Of a stretch of DNA of 64,000 nucleotides, positions 9,444 through 18,019 are shown piece after piece. Under the pieces are notes generated by a model, which made no database searches, was not told the origin of the DNA, and saw only the letters and a list, made by a program, of their open reading frames with translations. Position numbers and translations under genes: made by a program. Source of the stretch: Opitutaceae bacterium (GTDB lineage: Bacteria; Verrucomicrobiota; Verrucomicrobiia; Opitutales; Opitutaceae); contig JANQSC010000009.1 of NCBI GenBank assembly GCA_028284235.1, forward strand, positions 62,001-126,000, in the 5' to 3' direction. How positions within the stretch are numbered: the first letter of the stretch is position 1; every line of letters starts with the position of its first letter.

Positions 9444-11370
9444 TTTACTGTTTCGAAGCCCGCGGTGGATTTTGGCAGGGGCGCTGCTGGCGTTTGTGGG
9501 TTCAATCAGCGCGTCTGAGCTTCCTTGGCCCGAGAGGCCGGGGCTGGATTCGGCGGTTGTGGGAGAGTGGTGGGAGATCGAGCACGAGGGCAACAACGCC
9601 TGGTTGAATGGTCTGAAGGTTCCGCGAGACGAAGTGGTTGCGTTCGCTTTGTACACCCATCATCGGGGGGTGCTGAAAATGACGTCTCAGTTGTACCCGC
9701 TCTATCCGGATGAGGATCAATCGGCGCGGCTAGAATTGAAGCTGTACGGGAAGTGGACGGAGGTCGCGTCCGCTCCGGTGATGCCGTTTGGCTGGTCGGC
9801 TCACTTTCGTTTGGAGAATTGGAACAGCGGCGAAGATTTTCAGTATCGCGTCAGGCACGGGGAGAAAGCTGTATTTGAAGGGACGATACGGAAGGATCCC
9901 GTCGACAAGGATGAGATCGTGGTCGCATCGTTGTCTTGCAACGCGAAGTTCGATCGGGGGGACCGTGACGAGTATGTTCGAAACTTGAAATACCACGATC
10001 CCGATTTGCTGTTTTTCGCGGGGGATCAAACCTACGATCATGCGCAGCATACTGCAGGGTGGCTGTTGTTCGGAAAACAATTCAAAGAGGTTCTTCGGGA
10101 CCGACCGGTGGTGACGATTCCGGACGATCATGATGTGGGCCAGGCCAATCTCTGGGGGGAAGGCGGTATCGCTCCGACGGACGGCGCTCCGTCGGGAGGG
10201 TACGCCTATCCGGTGGAATACGTGAAAATGGTGGAGCGTTGTCAGACGTGGCACCTTCCCGACCCATTTGATCCGACTCCGATTGCCCGCGGGATTGGCG
10301 TTTACTACACCTCGCTGAATGTGGGGGGAATCGACTTCGCTATTTTGGAAGACCGCAAGTTCAAGAGTGGCCCGAAGGGAAAAGTGTCCAGCGATACGAA
10401 GCGACCGGACCATATCGTCGGCTCGTACTTCGATCCGAGCGAAATCGATCTGCCGGGTCTCGTCTTGCTCGGGGAGCGTCAATTGGAGTTTCTGGATAGC
10501 TGGAGTCAGGACTGGACGCATACAGAAATAAAATGCGTTCTTTCCCAAACCAACTTCGCGGGCGCGGTTCATCTGCATGGCTACCATCGCAATCGACTGC
10601 GGGCGGATCTCGACAGCAACGGCTGGCCCCAAACGGGTCGCAACGCCGCGTTGCGCGCGATCCGCCGCGGATTAGCCTGTCACTTGGCGGGAGACCAACA
10701 TCTTGCCGTTGTGACCCAGCACGGGATTGACGCGTATCGCGACGGCCCGTTCACGTTCGTCAACCCGGCGATTGTGAACGAAATTTACGGACGCTGGTGG
10801 TGGCCTTTAGACGAGGAGCCGGGAGACCGGCCCATTCCCGGGAGTCCGCTTCCTTGGACTGGAGACTATCGGGATGGTCTCGACAATCGGATTACGATGT
10901 ACGCATACGCCAACCCGGAGAGCGATAATCTTTACCGCCGCGACGACAACGACGTCGTTCCGCCGGACAACACGGGGGACGGCTACGCGATCGCTCGCTT
11001 CATCAAGTCGGAACAGCGAATCGTATTCGAGTGCTGGCCGGGGAAGTCGAACGCGTCGCTGGGGGATTCCGAACAGTACCCAGGCTGGCCGATCGCCATC
11101 GACATGGAGCAGAACGACGGTCGATCGCCGGTGGGCCATCTTCCGAAATTGAAATTCGCGGATGGGCAGCGACCCGTGGTGCAGGTTGTAAATGAAAATT
11201 CGGGCGAAGTGCTCTATACGCGACGCGTATCCGGTTCTTCGTTTCAACCTCCCGTGTACGCGAACGGCAAATATACCGTTAAAGTCGGCGACGATTTGCC
11301 GGATCAAGCGCTCTATTCGGGATTGTCTATAGACGATGAAAGCGCAAACGAAATCGTGGTCGAATACTGA
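9430..11370 (+). CDS. Exported PhoD-like metallophosphatase
   Basis: Signal peptide at residues 1-29 (ILAGALLAFVGSISA). The PhoD-type metal-binding pieces are present: LSCNAKFDRGD, LLFFAGDQTYDHAQH, TIPDDHDVGQANLWGE and the late histidine in LAGDQHLAV. 646 residues is long for PhoD; residues 30-170 form an N-terminal beta domain and about 130 residues follow the catalytic part. PhoD enzymes are phosphomono/diesterases dependent on calcium and iron (family knowledge). Because it overlaps a sulfatase gene and is followed by a Gfo/Idh/MocA oxidoreductase, it more likely acts on a glycan or sugar ester than in general phosphate supply (inference). Confidence 0.88.
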   Translation: MKKGSLLFRSPRWILAGALLAFVGSISASELPWPERPGLDSAVVGEWWEIEHEGNNAWLNGLKVPRDEVVAFALYTHHRGVLKMTSQLYPLYPDEDQSARLELKLYGKWTEVASAPVMPFGWSAHFRLENWNSGEDFQYRVRHGEKAVFEGTIRKDPVDKDEIVVASLSCNAKFDRGDRDEYVRNLKYHDPDLLFFAGDQTYDHAQHTAGWLLFGKQFKEVLRDRPVVTIPDDHDVGQANLWGEGGIAPTDGAPSGGYAYPVEYVKMVERCQTWHLPDPFDPTPIARGIGVYYTSLNVGGIDFAILEDRKFKSGPKGKVSSDTKRPDHIVGSYFDPSEIDLPGLVLLGERQLEFLDSWSQDWTHTEIKCVLSQTNFAGAVHLHGYHRNRLRADLDSNGWPQTGRNAALRAIRRGLACHLAGDQHLAVVTQHGIDAYRDGPFTFVNPAIVNEIYGRWWWPLDEEPGDRPIPGSPLPWTGDYRDGLDNRITMYAYANPESDNLYRRDDNDVVPPDNTGDGYAIARFIKSEQRIVFECWPGKSNASLGDSEQYPGWPIAIDMEQNDGRSPVGHLPKLKFADGQRPVVQVVNENSGEVLYTRRVSGSSFQPPVYANGKYTVKVGDDLPDQALYSGLSIDDESANEIVVEY

Positions 11371-11408
11371 ATACTAATCGATTAACTGACTAGACTGATA
11401 AACGCAAA

Positions 11409-12761
11409 ATGAACCGTAGAGAATTTTTAACGCAAACGAGCGCCGCGGTCGCGGCCGCGTCGATCTTCCCTCGATTCGCCATCGGAAGTTCGGGCCCGTC
11501 GGCCAACAGCAAACTGAATGTCGCCTTCATTGGCGCGGGTGGTCGCGCCGGTGGTCTTATCGGAGGACTGACGAAGGAAAATTTCGTGGCGTTTTGCGAC
11601 GTGGACGACGAGCGGGCATCGTCCACCTACAAAAAGTATCCCGACGTACCGCGTTTTAAGGATTTCCGGAGAATGCTGGACGCGTTGGACAAGGAAATTG
11701 ACGCGGTATGCATCGCCACTCCCGACCATACCCATTTTGTGGGTACGTACGCTTCGATGGAGCGTGGATTGCACGTGCTGACCGAAAAGCCGCTCACGCA
11801 CAACATCTGGCAAGCGCGCACGCTTCGCAAGGCGGCAAAACGCTTCAAGGTGATCACGCAAATGGGCAACCAGGGCCACGCGACGGAGGGAATCCGTTAC
11901 GTGAAGGAATGGTACGAATCGGGCGCCATTGGGGACGTCAAGGAGATCGTGGCCTTAAATGGCGGGCCGAATTTCGGCCCTACGCGCTTGTTTAACAAGC
12001 CGACGCGTTTTCCGCCGACGTCCCAAGCCGTGCCGCTGCATTTGAACTGGGACCTTTGGAAGGGGCCAACGGTCGAGGATGTTAAATACAACGAAGTCTA
12101 TCTTCCGGCTTCTTGGAGAGGATTCTATCAGTTTGGAAACGGACAGTTGGGCGACTGGGTCTGCCATACATTGGACGCGCCGTTCTGGGCCCTGAACCTC
12201 GGTTCGCCTACGGCTGTGGATTGCATCCACAAAGAGCAGCGAACGCTCGAGGGGATCGCTCCCGAGAGCTCGGCGATTCGCTTCGAGTTTCCCAAACGCG
12301 GAAAACTGCCCGCGGTGACAATGACCTGGTACGAGGGCGACTGGCCAGATGTTCAGCCCGAGTGGGGATTGGACGAGTGGGGCGATACGCGCATGCTGAT
12401 GATCGGCGAGTCCGGATCCATCGCGACGGGAGCCCGCCCGAATAGTCCGCGGCTGTATCCGGAAAACATATGGCAGGACTTCCGGCGCAACCTCCCAGAG
12501 AAGCGCATTCCGCGCATCAAGGGCACGCATATCAGCGAATGGGTCGACGCCATCAAGGGGGACGGTCCGCTTCCGGGTTCGAACTTCGAGTACGCGTCGC
12601 GTTTGACGGAGATGACTTTACTGGGGGTTTTGTCGCAGCGATTCGGTCGCCGCATCGAGTGGGACGACAAGCGCATGCGCATCACCAACGACGACGCGTT
12701 GAACCAATTCGCGCGCGAGCCCGTCCGCCGTGGATGGGAAATGGGCGACGCCGTTTGGTAG
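11409..12761 (+). CDS. Tat-exported Gfo/Idh/MocA family oxidoreductase
   Basis: The start MNRREFLTQTSAAVAAAS is a twin-arginine signal, so the protein is folded with its nucleotide before export. A Rossmann fold begins at about residue 36 with VAFIGAGGRAGG; the catalytic-site segment is the family's EKPL (HVLTEKPLTHNIW), and MGNQGH follows. 450 residues. Members use tightly bound NAD(P) to oxidise and reduce sugars; several exported ones act like GH109 enzymes or make 3-keto sugars. It lies 38 bp after the PhoD-like gene, the same order as at 30478-33359. With DUF1080 in this locus it may start an oxidative cleavage of glycosides (inference). Confidence 0.9.
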   Translation: MNRREFLTQTSAAVAAASIFPRFAIGSSGPSANSKLNVAFIGAGGRAGGLIGGLTKENFVAFCDVDDERASSTYKKYPDVPRFKDFRRMLDALDKEIDAVCIATPDHTHFVGTYASMERGLHVLTEKPLTHNIWQARTLRKAAKRFKVITQMGNQGHATEGIRYVKEWYESGAIGDVKEIVALNGGPNFGPTRLFNKPTRFPPTSQAVPLHLNWDLWKGPTVEDVKYNEVYLPASWRGFYQFGNGQLGDWVCHTLDAPFWALNLGSPTAVDCIHKEQRTLEGIAPESSAIRFEFPKRGKLPAVTMTWYEGDWPDVQPEWGLDEWGDTRMLMIGESGSIATGARPNSPRLYPENIWQDFRRNLPEKRIPRIKGTHISEWVDAIKGDGPLPGSNFEYASRLTEMTLLGVLSQRFGRRIEWDDKRMRITNDDALNQFAREPVRRGWEMGDAVW

Positions 12762-12864
12762 AATTCCGCCATAAACCGCGAAAAGTACAAAAAGAAGGCA
12801 ATTCTCTCCATCGCCGGGGGGTTGACTGTCTACTTTGCTAATCCGATTTTAATATCGAACTCGA

Positions 12865-13017
12865 CTAAGAGAGTGTCTAGTGAGTCGGAGTTAAATGGGT
12901 TTTTTCGTAGGGCCTTCGCTTGCGAAGCGCCGCGTAGCTTAATTTTTCAGCGACATTCGCGGCATGGCGCAAGCGCCAGCCCTACGTTTTCGACTTACTA
13001 GACACTCCCCCTCTTAG
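12865..13017. repeat. MITE-like inverted-repeat element
   Basis: The ends CTAAGAGAGTGTCTAGT (12865-12881) and the complement at 12998-13017 match apart from a CCCC insertion; the 17-bp inner part GAGTGTCTAGTGAGTCG (12871-12887) pairs with 12991-13007 with one mismatch. Inside, a second inverted repeat (12906-12934 with 12958-12986) starts with CGTAGGGC. The 12958-12986 arm is an exact complement of 49300-49328. No coding frame is inside. It lies between the oxidoreductase and cytochrome genes, which are in the same direction. The structure resembles a small non-autonomous transposable element or a REP-type palindrome. Confidence 0.7.
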
Positions 13018-13048
13018 GGACTATCGATAATTGATTGGATTGCAGGCC

Positions 13049-16000
13049 ATGTGGAAACGATTGCGAGCTGTACTACCCCTCCGCAGCATTGTCGGGGGAA
13101 TCGCGCTGCTGATCTTGAGCGGCTGCGCGCCTGAGGAGTCTATTGTCTCTGAGGCGGAAGTGGCGGCGCTGCCCGATCGCGTCGATTTCAACTTCCACGT
13201 GCGGCCGATCCTTTCGGATCGCTGTTTTCACTGTCACGGCCCGGATCGGGAAACCCGCGAAGCGGGATTGCGCATAGACAATCCGGAAGGCGGATTGGAG
13301 CATATTCTCGACTCTGGCGGTCGGGCCTTTGTCGCCGGGAATGTGGGTGCCAGCGAAGCGTACGGGCGAATCACGACGGACGATCCGGACGACGTCATGC
13401 CGCCTGCCAGTTCCAATTTGGTCCTGTCGGACTATGAAAAAGCGATCATTCGGAAGTGGATCGAGCAGGGCGCGGAATACAAGAAGCACTGGGCCTACGA
13501 AGAAATTGTTCGTCCGGAGATTCCGGGCGCGACGGATCTCGAGGAGAACCCGATCGACGCGTTTGTCGCTGCAAGTCTCGTTCGCGAGGGATTGGCGCTA
13601 TCCGAGGAAGCGGACAAAGAGAGCCTCATTCGGCGTGTGACCTTCGACCTGACGGGTCTGCCGCCGACCGTTGAGGAAATCGACGCGTTTCTGGCCGACG
13701 ACTCGCCGAACGCTTACGAGTCGCTCGTGGACGATCTGCTGGCGCGATCAAGCTACGGCGAACGCATGGCGGTCGAATGGATGGACGTCGCCCGCTACGC
13801 GGATACGCATGGCTACAGCATGGATCGCTACCGGGACATGTCGCCTTGGCGCGATTGGGTCATCCAGTCGTTCAACGAGAACAAGCCGTTCGACGAGTTT
13901 GTCGCCTGGCAACTGGCGGGTGACTTGCTGCCCGACCCGACGATAGAGCAACGCTTGGCGACGGCGTTCAATCGCCTCCATCCGCAAAATGGCGAAGGCG
14001 GAATCGTCAACGAGGAGTTTCTCGTCGAGTACGCCGCAGACCGTGTCCAAACCTTGGGTACGGCGTTTTTGGGGGCGACGATGGAATGCGTCCGTTGCCA
14101 CGACCACAAGTACGACCCGATTCTGCAGGAGGAATTCTACAGTTTGAGCAGTTTCTTCAACAACGTCGACGAGTCCGGGCAAATCTCCTTCGACGTGAAC
14201 GACATGCCGGTGCCGACGATGCTCCTGCCACACGATGCTGAAAAGGCCCGTCTCGACGCTCTGGAGGCGACGGCGCGATCGAAACTTCGCGCGGTCGAGT
14301 CGCTTCGCGATGCAAGCGATCGAGCATTTGAGGATTGGAAGGGGACGATCGAGCTTGCGGAATTGGATTTCAATGGAGGGGACGCGCTTTTGGCTCGTTT
14401 CCCATTGATGAAGGACGACACCAGCAAACGGATACGCAACTATTTCGAACCGGAGTCTCCCGGACGGGTGTTGTTCGGGGCGAACTTGAAAAGCGAGGAC
14501 GGGCCGGAGTTGGAAACGTTGGTCGAAGGGTCGCGCGAGGTGGTCCGATTGAACGGGGACGATCCGCTCTACTTTCCGAGCGCGACTGGGTTCGAGCGCG
14601 GAAAGCCGTTTTCCGTGAGTATTGAAGCGTGGATACCGGAAGCCCTCAAGGAAGGCGCTTTGTTCCACTACAACAAAGCAGGCATTCTCTATAACTACAA
14701 GGGTTTTGAAGTGTCGCTTTTGGACGGGCGATGGGATGTGCGACTCGCCCATACGTTTCCCTACAATTCGATTCACTTGGAGTCGGTCGATCCGGTCGCG
14801 AAGGAAGTTTGGCAACGCGTGACCCTGACGTATGATGGTTCGTCCAAGGCCGCGGGCGTGACGTTGTGGGTGGACGACGCTCCGGTTGAAATGGTGGCGC
14901 GGCGCGACAACTTGTATAAGGAATTCAAGCCCGGCAAAGAAGACGTGCTCAAGGAGATCGCGATCAAAGTCGGCGGTCGCTGGCGAAGCAAAGGGCTACC
15001 GGGAGCGCTTGTTGACGAGTTGAGAGTTTACCGCCGAGAGTTGAGCCCGTTGGAGGTGGCGTGGCTTGCGAAGGGAGACGCGGTATTGGACGGGGTCTCG
15101 GACGCGGATTGGCGGGAGTACTACGCGGCCCGCTATAATGAAGCCCACCGGGACGGTCTCGTGGCGTTGGCGGAGGCGCGGTCGGAATGGAACGCGTTGA
15201 GCGAGACGATTCGCGAAGTGATGATCATGGACGAGATGCCGGAACCGCGGCAGGCTTACCTTCTCAGTCGCGGTTTGTACGACGCTAAACTGGATCCGGT
15301 CGAAAACGGGACGCCGTCGGAAATCCTGCCGTTCCCGGAGGATTTGCCTACGAATCGACTCGGCTTGGCTCAATGGCTGACAAGTCGGGAGCATCCGCTG
15401 ACGTCGAGAGTGACGATTAACCGCTATTGGCAGTTGTTTTTCGGTAATGGAATCGTGGGCACGCCTGAGGATTTTGGAAGCCAGGGAAGCTTGCCCTCGC
15501 ATCCGGAGCTTCTCGATTGGCTCGCGGCCGAGTTTATGGAGTCGGGATGGGACGTCAAAGGAATGCTTCGCTTGATTGCGACCTCCGCCACGTATCGCCA
15601 GAGCTCGAAAGGGGACGCGTCTTTGTTGGCCATGGATCCGGAAAATCGTCTTCTGGCCCGCGGTCCCCGGAAGCGATTAACCGCGGAAATGATTCGGGAC
15701 AACGCCCTCGCGGCGAGCGGGTTGCTTGTATCGAAAATTGGAGGACCGAGCGTTTATCCGTATCAGCCGGAGGGGCTTTGGAAGATGAACAGCGGCACTT
15801 ATGAGCAAGGTTCGGGCGAAGACTTGTATCGCAGGAGTTTGTACACGATTTGGAAACGGAGTGTTCCGCCGCCCATGATGAACGGCTTCGACGCCCCCAC
15901 GCGGGCCTACTGCGTGCCCAAGCGGCAGCAGACAAGCACGCCGTTGCAGGCCTTGAATTTGATGAACGATCCGCAGATCGTCGAAGCGGCCCGCGTCTTG

Positions 16001-16282
16001 GCGGAGCGAACGATGGGCCGGAGCGCGGATTCCGAAGAGCGGCTGCGGTACCTGTATCGCTCGCTCACGAGTCGTTTTCCGTCGAGCGGGGAATTGGCGG
16101 CGTTGAGTTCCGTGTACGAGAATGGATTGAAGTCGTTTGGCGATTCCTCGGAGAAGGTGGACGCGTTCCTTACGGTTGGCGAGCGGCCGGTCGGGGAGGG
16201 CGTGAATCGAGTTGAGGTCGCGGCCTTGGGAGTCGTGGCGAACATGGTAATGAACCACGACGCGGTGGTCACTAAGCGTTAG
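13049..16282 (+). CDS. Lipoprotein with planctomycete cytochrome C, DUF1549, LamG-like and DUF1553 domains
   Basis: Start at ATG 13049; the TTG at 13031 adds six residues before a good lipoprotein signal with the lipobox LLILSGC (Cys26). Residues 45-150 are a planctomycete-type cytochrome domain with heme motif CFHCH (Cys59, Cys62, His63) and a late Met in DDVMPP as possible axial ligand. DUF1549 follows (about 170-380), holding a second CxxCH motif, CVRCH. Residues 460-670 look like a concanavalin/LamG sugar-binding domain, then DUF1553 from about 760 to 1040. 1077 residues. It pairs with the DUF1501 gene 52 bp downstream, as at 41901-46960 and 50216-54500. The biochemical role of such pairs is not established; glycan binding plus electron transfer is a reasonable reading. 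Confidence 0.9.
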   Translation: MWKRLRAVLPLRSIVGGIALLILSGCAPEESIVSEAEVAALPDRVDFNFHVRPILSDRCFHCHGPDRETREAGLRIDNPEGGLEHILDSGGRAFVAGNVGASEAYGRITTDDPDDVMPPASSNLVLSDYEKAIIRKWIEQGAEYKKHWAYEEIVRPEIPGATDLEENPIDAFVAASLVREGLALSEEADKESLIRRVTFDLTGLPPTVEEIDAFLADDSPNAYESLVDDLLARSSYGERMAVEWMDVARYADTHGYSMDRYRDMSPWRDWVIQSFNENKPFDEFVAWQLAGDLLPDPTIEQRLATAFNRLHPQNGEGGIVNEEFLVEYAADRVQTLGTAFLGATMECVRCHDHKYDPILQEEFYSLSSFFNNVDESGQISFDVNDMPVPTMLLPHDAEKARLDALEATARSKLRAVESLRDASDRAFEDWKGTIELAELDFNGGDALLARFPLMKDDTSKRIRNYFEPESPGRVLFGANLKSEDGPELETLVEGSREVVRLNGDDPLYFPSATGFERGKPFSVSIEAWIPEALKEGALFHYNKAGILYNYKGFEVSLLDGRWDVRLAHTFPYNSIHLESVDPVAKEVWQRVTLTYDGSSKAAGVTLWVDDAPVEMVARRDNLYKEFKPGKEDVLKEIAIKVGGRWRSKGLPGALVDELRVYRRELSPLEVAWLAKGDAVLDGVSDADWREYYAARYNEAHRDGLVALAEARSEWNALSETIREVMIMDEMPEPRQAYLLSRGLYDAKLDPVENGTPSEILPFPEDLPTNRLGLAQWLTSREHPLTSRVTINRYWQLFFGNGIVGTPEDFGSQGSLPSHPELLDWLAAEFMESGWDVKGMLRLIATSATYRQSSKGDASLLAMDPENRLLARGPRKRLTAEMIRDNALAASGLLVSKIGGPSVYPYQPEGLWKMNSGTYEQGSGEDLYRRSLYTIWKRSVPPPMMNGFDAPTRAYCVPKRQQTSTPLQALNLMNDPQIVEAARVLAERTMGRSADSEERLRYLYRSLTSRFPSSGELAALSSVYENGLKSFGDSSEKVDAFLTVGERPVGEGVNRVEVAALGVVANMVMNHDAVVTKR

Positions 16283-16334
16283 GCTGCGGTTGCGTTTTGA
16301 GTTTGGAGAAGTAGGTTAGAAAAGGACGGTTCCA

Positions 16335-17783
16335 ATGAACGAATTTCAAGAAAAGTGCAGCCATTTGAATCGGCGTCAGTTTTTGTCGCAAACGTCGATG
16401 GGACTGGGCGCGGCGGCGTTGTCGATGCTGACGGGTTCCGCTTTGGGAACGACGGGGCCGAAAACTGCGGGGCTGGGCGTGTTGGGAAACCCGCATTTCG
16501 CTCCGAAAGCGAAGCGCGTCATTTACTTGTTTCAGAGCGGCGGCCCGTCTCAGCTGGAGCTTTTCGACTACAAGCCCACCTTGTCGCAGCTGCACGGCCA
16601 GGAATTGCCAGACTCGGTGCGGCAGGGGCAGCGGTTGACGGGAATGAGCTCAAACCAAAGTTCCTTGCCGATGGCTCGTTCGATTTTCGACTTCAAGCAG
16701 CATGGCCATTCGGGGGCCTGGGTGAGCGAGTTGATGCCGCGCACTGCGGAGATCGTGGACGACTTGTGTTTTATCAAGTCTATGAATACGGACGCGATCA
16801 ACCACGATCCGGCGATTACCTTTTTCCAGTCGGGCTCGCAAATTACGGGTCGCCCCAGCATGGGCGCTTGGCTCAGTTACGGACTTGGCAGCGGCAACGA
16901 CAATTTGCCGACGTTTATAACGCTTGTATCCAAAAATGGCAGTGGCCAGCCCTTGTACGCCCGCTTGTGGGGCAACGGGTTTCTCCCGTCGGAGCACCAG
17001 GGCGTCCAGTTTCGGGCGGGCAAGGATCCGGTTCTCTTTTTGAGCAATCCTCCGGGAATGGACGATCACGATCGCGAGCAGATGATGACTTATCTGAAGC
17101 AGCTGCACGAATTGCAGTACGATTCATGGGGCGATCCGGAAATCCAGTCGCGCATCGCTCAATACGAGATGGCCCATCGCATGCAGATGTCGGTTCCCGA
17201 AGTGAACGACTTGTCGGACGAGCCGGATTCGGTGTTCGAGATGTACGGGGAGGATTCCCGCGATCCGGGCACCTACGCGGCGAATTGTTTGATGGCCCGT
17301 CGGTTGGCCGAGCGAAACGTCAAGTTCATCCAGCTTTTCCACCAAGGCTGGGATCAGCACGGAAATCTCCCCAGCGGCATCAAACGGCAGTGCGAGAATA
17401 CGGATCAGGCCTCCGCGGCGCTCGTCAAGGATCTGAAGCAGCGAGGACTGCTGGAGGACACGCTGGTGATTTGGGGCGGGGAGTTTGGCCGGACGAACTA
17501 CTCGCAGGGCAAATTGACGGCGGACAACTACGGTCGGGACCACCACCCGAACTGCTTTACGATTTGGATGGCGGGAGCGGGCGTGAAGCCTGGATTTACC
17601 TACGGGGCGACTGACGATTTCGGCTACAATATCACCGAGAACAAGATCCACGTGCACGATTTCCACGCGACGCTCATGCACTTGCTGGGGATCGACCACG
17701 AGAAGTTGACCTTCAAGCACCAGGGGCGGCGGTATCGGCTGACCGATGTTCACGGCCACGTGGCCCACGATATCTTGGCCTGA
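16335..17783 (+). CDS. Tat-exported DUF1501 protein
   Basis: The N-terminus has a twin-arginine signal (LNRRQFLSQTSMGLGAAA) and a clear Shine-Dalgarno AAAGGA ten bases before ATG 16335. The rest is DUF1501, a sulfatase/alkaline-phosphatase-fold family: AKRVIYLFQSGGPSQLELFD at the start, [11 protein letters not shown] in the middle, and [13 protein letters not shown] plus GRDHHPNCFTIWMAGAG near the end supply the conserved acidic and histidine residues. 482 residues. DUF1501 genes are regularly adjacent to cytochrome/DUF1553 genes; here it directly follows one. Exact reaction unknown. Confidence 0.92.
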   Translation: MNEFQEKCSHLNRRQFLSQTSMGLGAAALSMLTGSALGTTGPKTAGLGVLGNPHFAPKAKRVIYLFQSGGPSQLELFDYKPTLSQLHGQELPDSVRQGQRLTGMSSNQSSLPMARSIFDFKQHGHSGAWVSELMPRTAEIVDDLCFIKSMNTDAINHDPAITFFQSGSQITGRPSMGAWLSYGLGSGNDNLPTFITLVSKNGSGQPLYARLWGNGFLPSEHQGVQFRAGKDPVLFLSNPPGMDDHDREQMMTYLKQLHELQYDSWGDPEIQSRIAQYEMAHRMQMSVPEVNDLSDEPDSVFEMYGEDSRDPGTYAANCLMARRLAERNVKFIQLFHQGWDQHGNLPSGIKRQCENTDQASAALVKDLKQRGLLEDTLVIWGGEFGRTNYSQGKLTADNYGRDHHPNCFTIWMAGAGVKPGFTYGATDDFGYNITENKIHVHDFHATLMHLLGIDHEKLTFKHQGRRYRLTDVHGHVAHDILA

Positions 17784-18019
17784 AACGCTCGATTTTTTAC
17801 ACAATTTCCGCCCGATCGGCGCATTCGGAACGGTAGGCGATTCGTCGCCGTTGCAAGCCTCCGCATCTGCTAAGAAATCGATAATGTTACAGTAAGTTGA
17901 TTTACGGGCGTTTTTGCGCTTACGTAGGTGTCCAAATTTACCGTTTCATTGGGTACCTTAGCGAATTCACGCCGGGGTTTCGGAGTGGCTGGGCGCGAGC
18001 GGCTTCGGGAGGAAATATT

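Noticed and set aside
13748-14815. 355-codon - strand frame inside the DUF1553 gene
   Set aside because: No motif and entirely inside a well-supported gene.
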